A DNA stretch of 18,215 nucleotides from Chloromonas sp. AAM2 (Eukaryota > Chlorophyta > Chlorophyceae > Chlamydomonadales > Chlamydomonadaceae): contig QAXH01005654.1 in assembly GCA_004335635.1 (NCBI GenBank), forward strand, positions 146,103-164,317, in the 5' to 3' direction. Of this stretch, positions 17,601-18,215 are shown one piece after another; within the stretch, counting starts at the first letter, position 1, and each line of letters opens with the position of its first letter. Position numbers and translations under genes: made by a program. The notes under the pieces are model-generated. The model was not told where the DNA came from and did not search any database. It was given only the letters and a program-made list of their open reading frames with translations.

Positions 17601-18122
17601 CTGAGTGGGGGAACACGTGCGGCAATGACTTATTCCCTTGTTTTCCTTAAATCAAGTTAGTTGATCAGGCACATACATGCCATTGATTGTCTGTGATCCA
17701 CGGCGTGTTCAGTCAACACTGCAATTTGAAAATGTTCGTGTGGAGAACGTCTTTCCTTCGATTTCAAGCCTTTCTTTGTATTTTCTTAGAGTCAGAGGTT
17801 TAATCTGGACAGAGAAAACTCCCTCTTACAGGGTAATCGACATGTTCTTCAGGAGTCACCTTGTAATGAACCATAACCAGGTCTCTTTGACTCATGACCA
17901 CGGTGTGTACCACGAGACAAATGTATCATGTTGCCTTGCTTTGGACGGGGGTTGACACACTTGGTGCAGACAAGGCCTACTGCTGGTCAATAACTACAAG
18001 CTCTTGACAGATACTGGCATGAAACATCCTGTACACAGTGCCACCTTGCCACCAGCCACCAGCACAGGTTAGCTGTGGTCTCACAATGCTCGCACTCACG
18101 GAGCAGCATACCGAACCTTTAA
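17601..18122. other. Unassigned stretch upstream of the retroelement fragment
   Basis: A plus-strand frame at 17677-17955 is open for 92 codons but AT-rich and without recognisable motifs. No reverse transcriptase motifs upstream of the YADD box were found in any plus frame, so the element is either truncated at its 5' side or heavily decayed here. Confidence 0.4.
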
Positions 18123-18215
18123 ATTCTGCCAAGCAACGACATGGCCATTCTCATGTTGATGTATGCCGATGACCTGGTGCTCATGGCAGACAATGCTGCA
18201 GGACTGGAAATAGCA
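18123..18215 (+). mobile_element. Reverse transcriptase fragment of a non-LTR retrotransposon
   Basis: The frame opened after the TAA at 18120-18122 reads ILPSNDMAILMLMYADDLVL followed by MADNAAGLE and runs off the window. YADD is the catalytic palm motif of reverse transcriptases (the two Asp residues bind metal), and the LMYADDLVLMA context is typical of LINE-type (non-LTR) elements. The sequence immediately upstream has in-frame stops and lacks the G-Q-G-P-L-S-type motif expected about 40 residues before, so the copy is 5'-truncated or degenerate. More of the element should lie to the right. Confidence 0.78.

Overview
The window is nuclear DNA of a photosynthetic eukaryote, most likely a chlorophyte green alga. 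The signs are many short GT-AG introns (about 65 to 620 bases), mid-range GC, Ala/Gln/Pro-rich proteins with plastid-type leaders, UGUAA-type polyadenylation signals behind one gene, CA/GT microsatellites inside introns, and a non-LTR reverse transcriptase fragment at the right edge. The class of alga cannot be told from this piece.

Two genes are clear. On the minus strand, 9733 down to 4692, a ten-exon gene encodes a divergent FtsZ-like protein (about 775 residues). Its FtsZ fold is easy to trace, but the GTP-binding signature and catalytic loop are degenerate, which resembles ARC3-type regulators of plastid division. A long Pro/Ser/Gln-rich tail follows. On the plus strand, 10123 to 16134, a thirteen-exon gene encodes an ABC1/UbiB-type atypical kinase (ABC1K, about 1015 residues) with a likely plastid leader. 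The two are head to head and probably share one promoter region. Neither gene appears as a single open frame. Both were assembled from exons whose splice phases agree at every junction.

Left of these is a second, weaker head-to-head pair built by the same phase logic: a small minus-strand gene (921 to 191, about 75 residues, hydrophobic C-terminus) and a plus-strand gene (1068 to 2810, about 199 residues, with a 16-nt microexon and TGTAA signals behind its stop). No family was recognised for either. The far left edge is a four-unit tandem repeat. About 1.8 kb between the second gene and the FtsZ-like stop holds no gene I can support.

Right of the ABC1K stop lie possible minus-strand exons whose last frame would overlap the ABC1K 3' end antisense, then unassigned sequence, then the reverse transcriptase fragment running off the window. 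If the shared plastid location is right, the central pair would couple a chloroplast-division factor with a kinase of plastid prenyl-lipid or plastoglobule metabolism. That functional link is inference.
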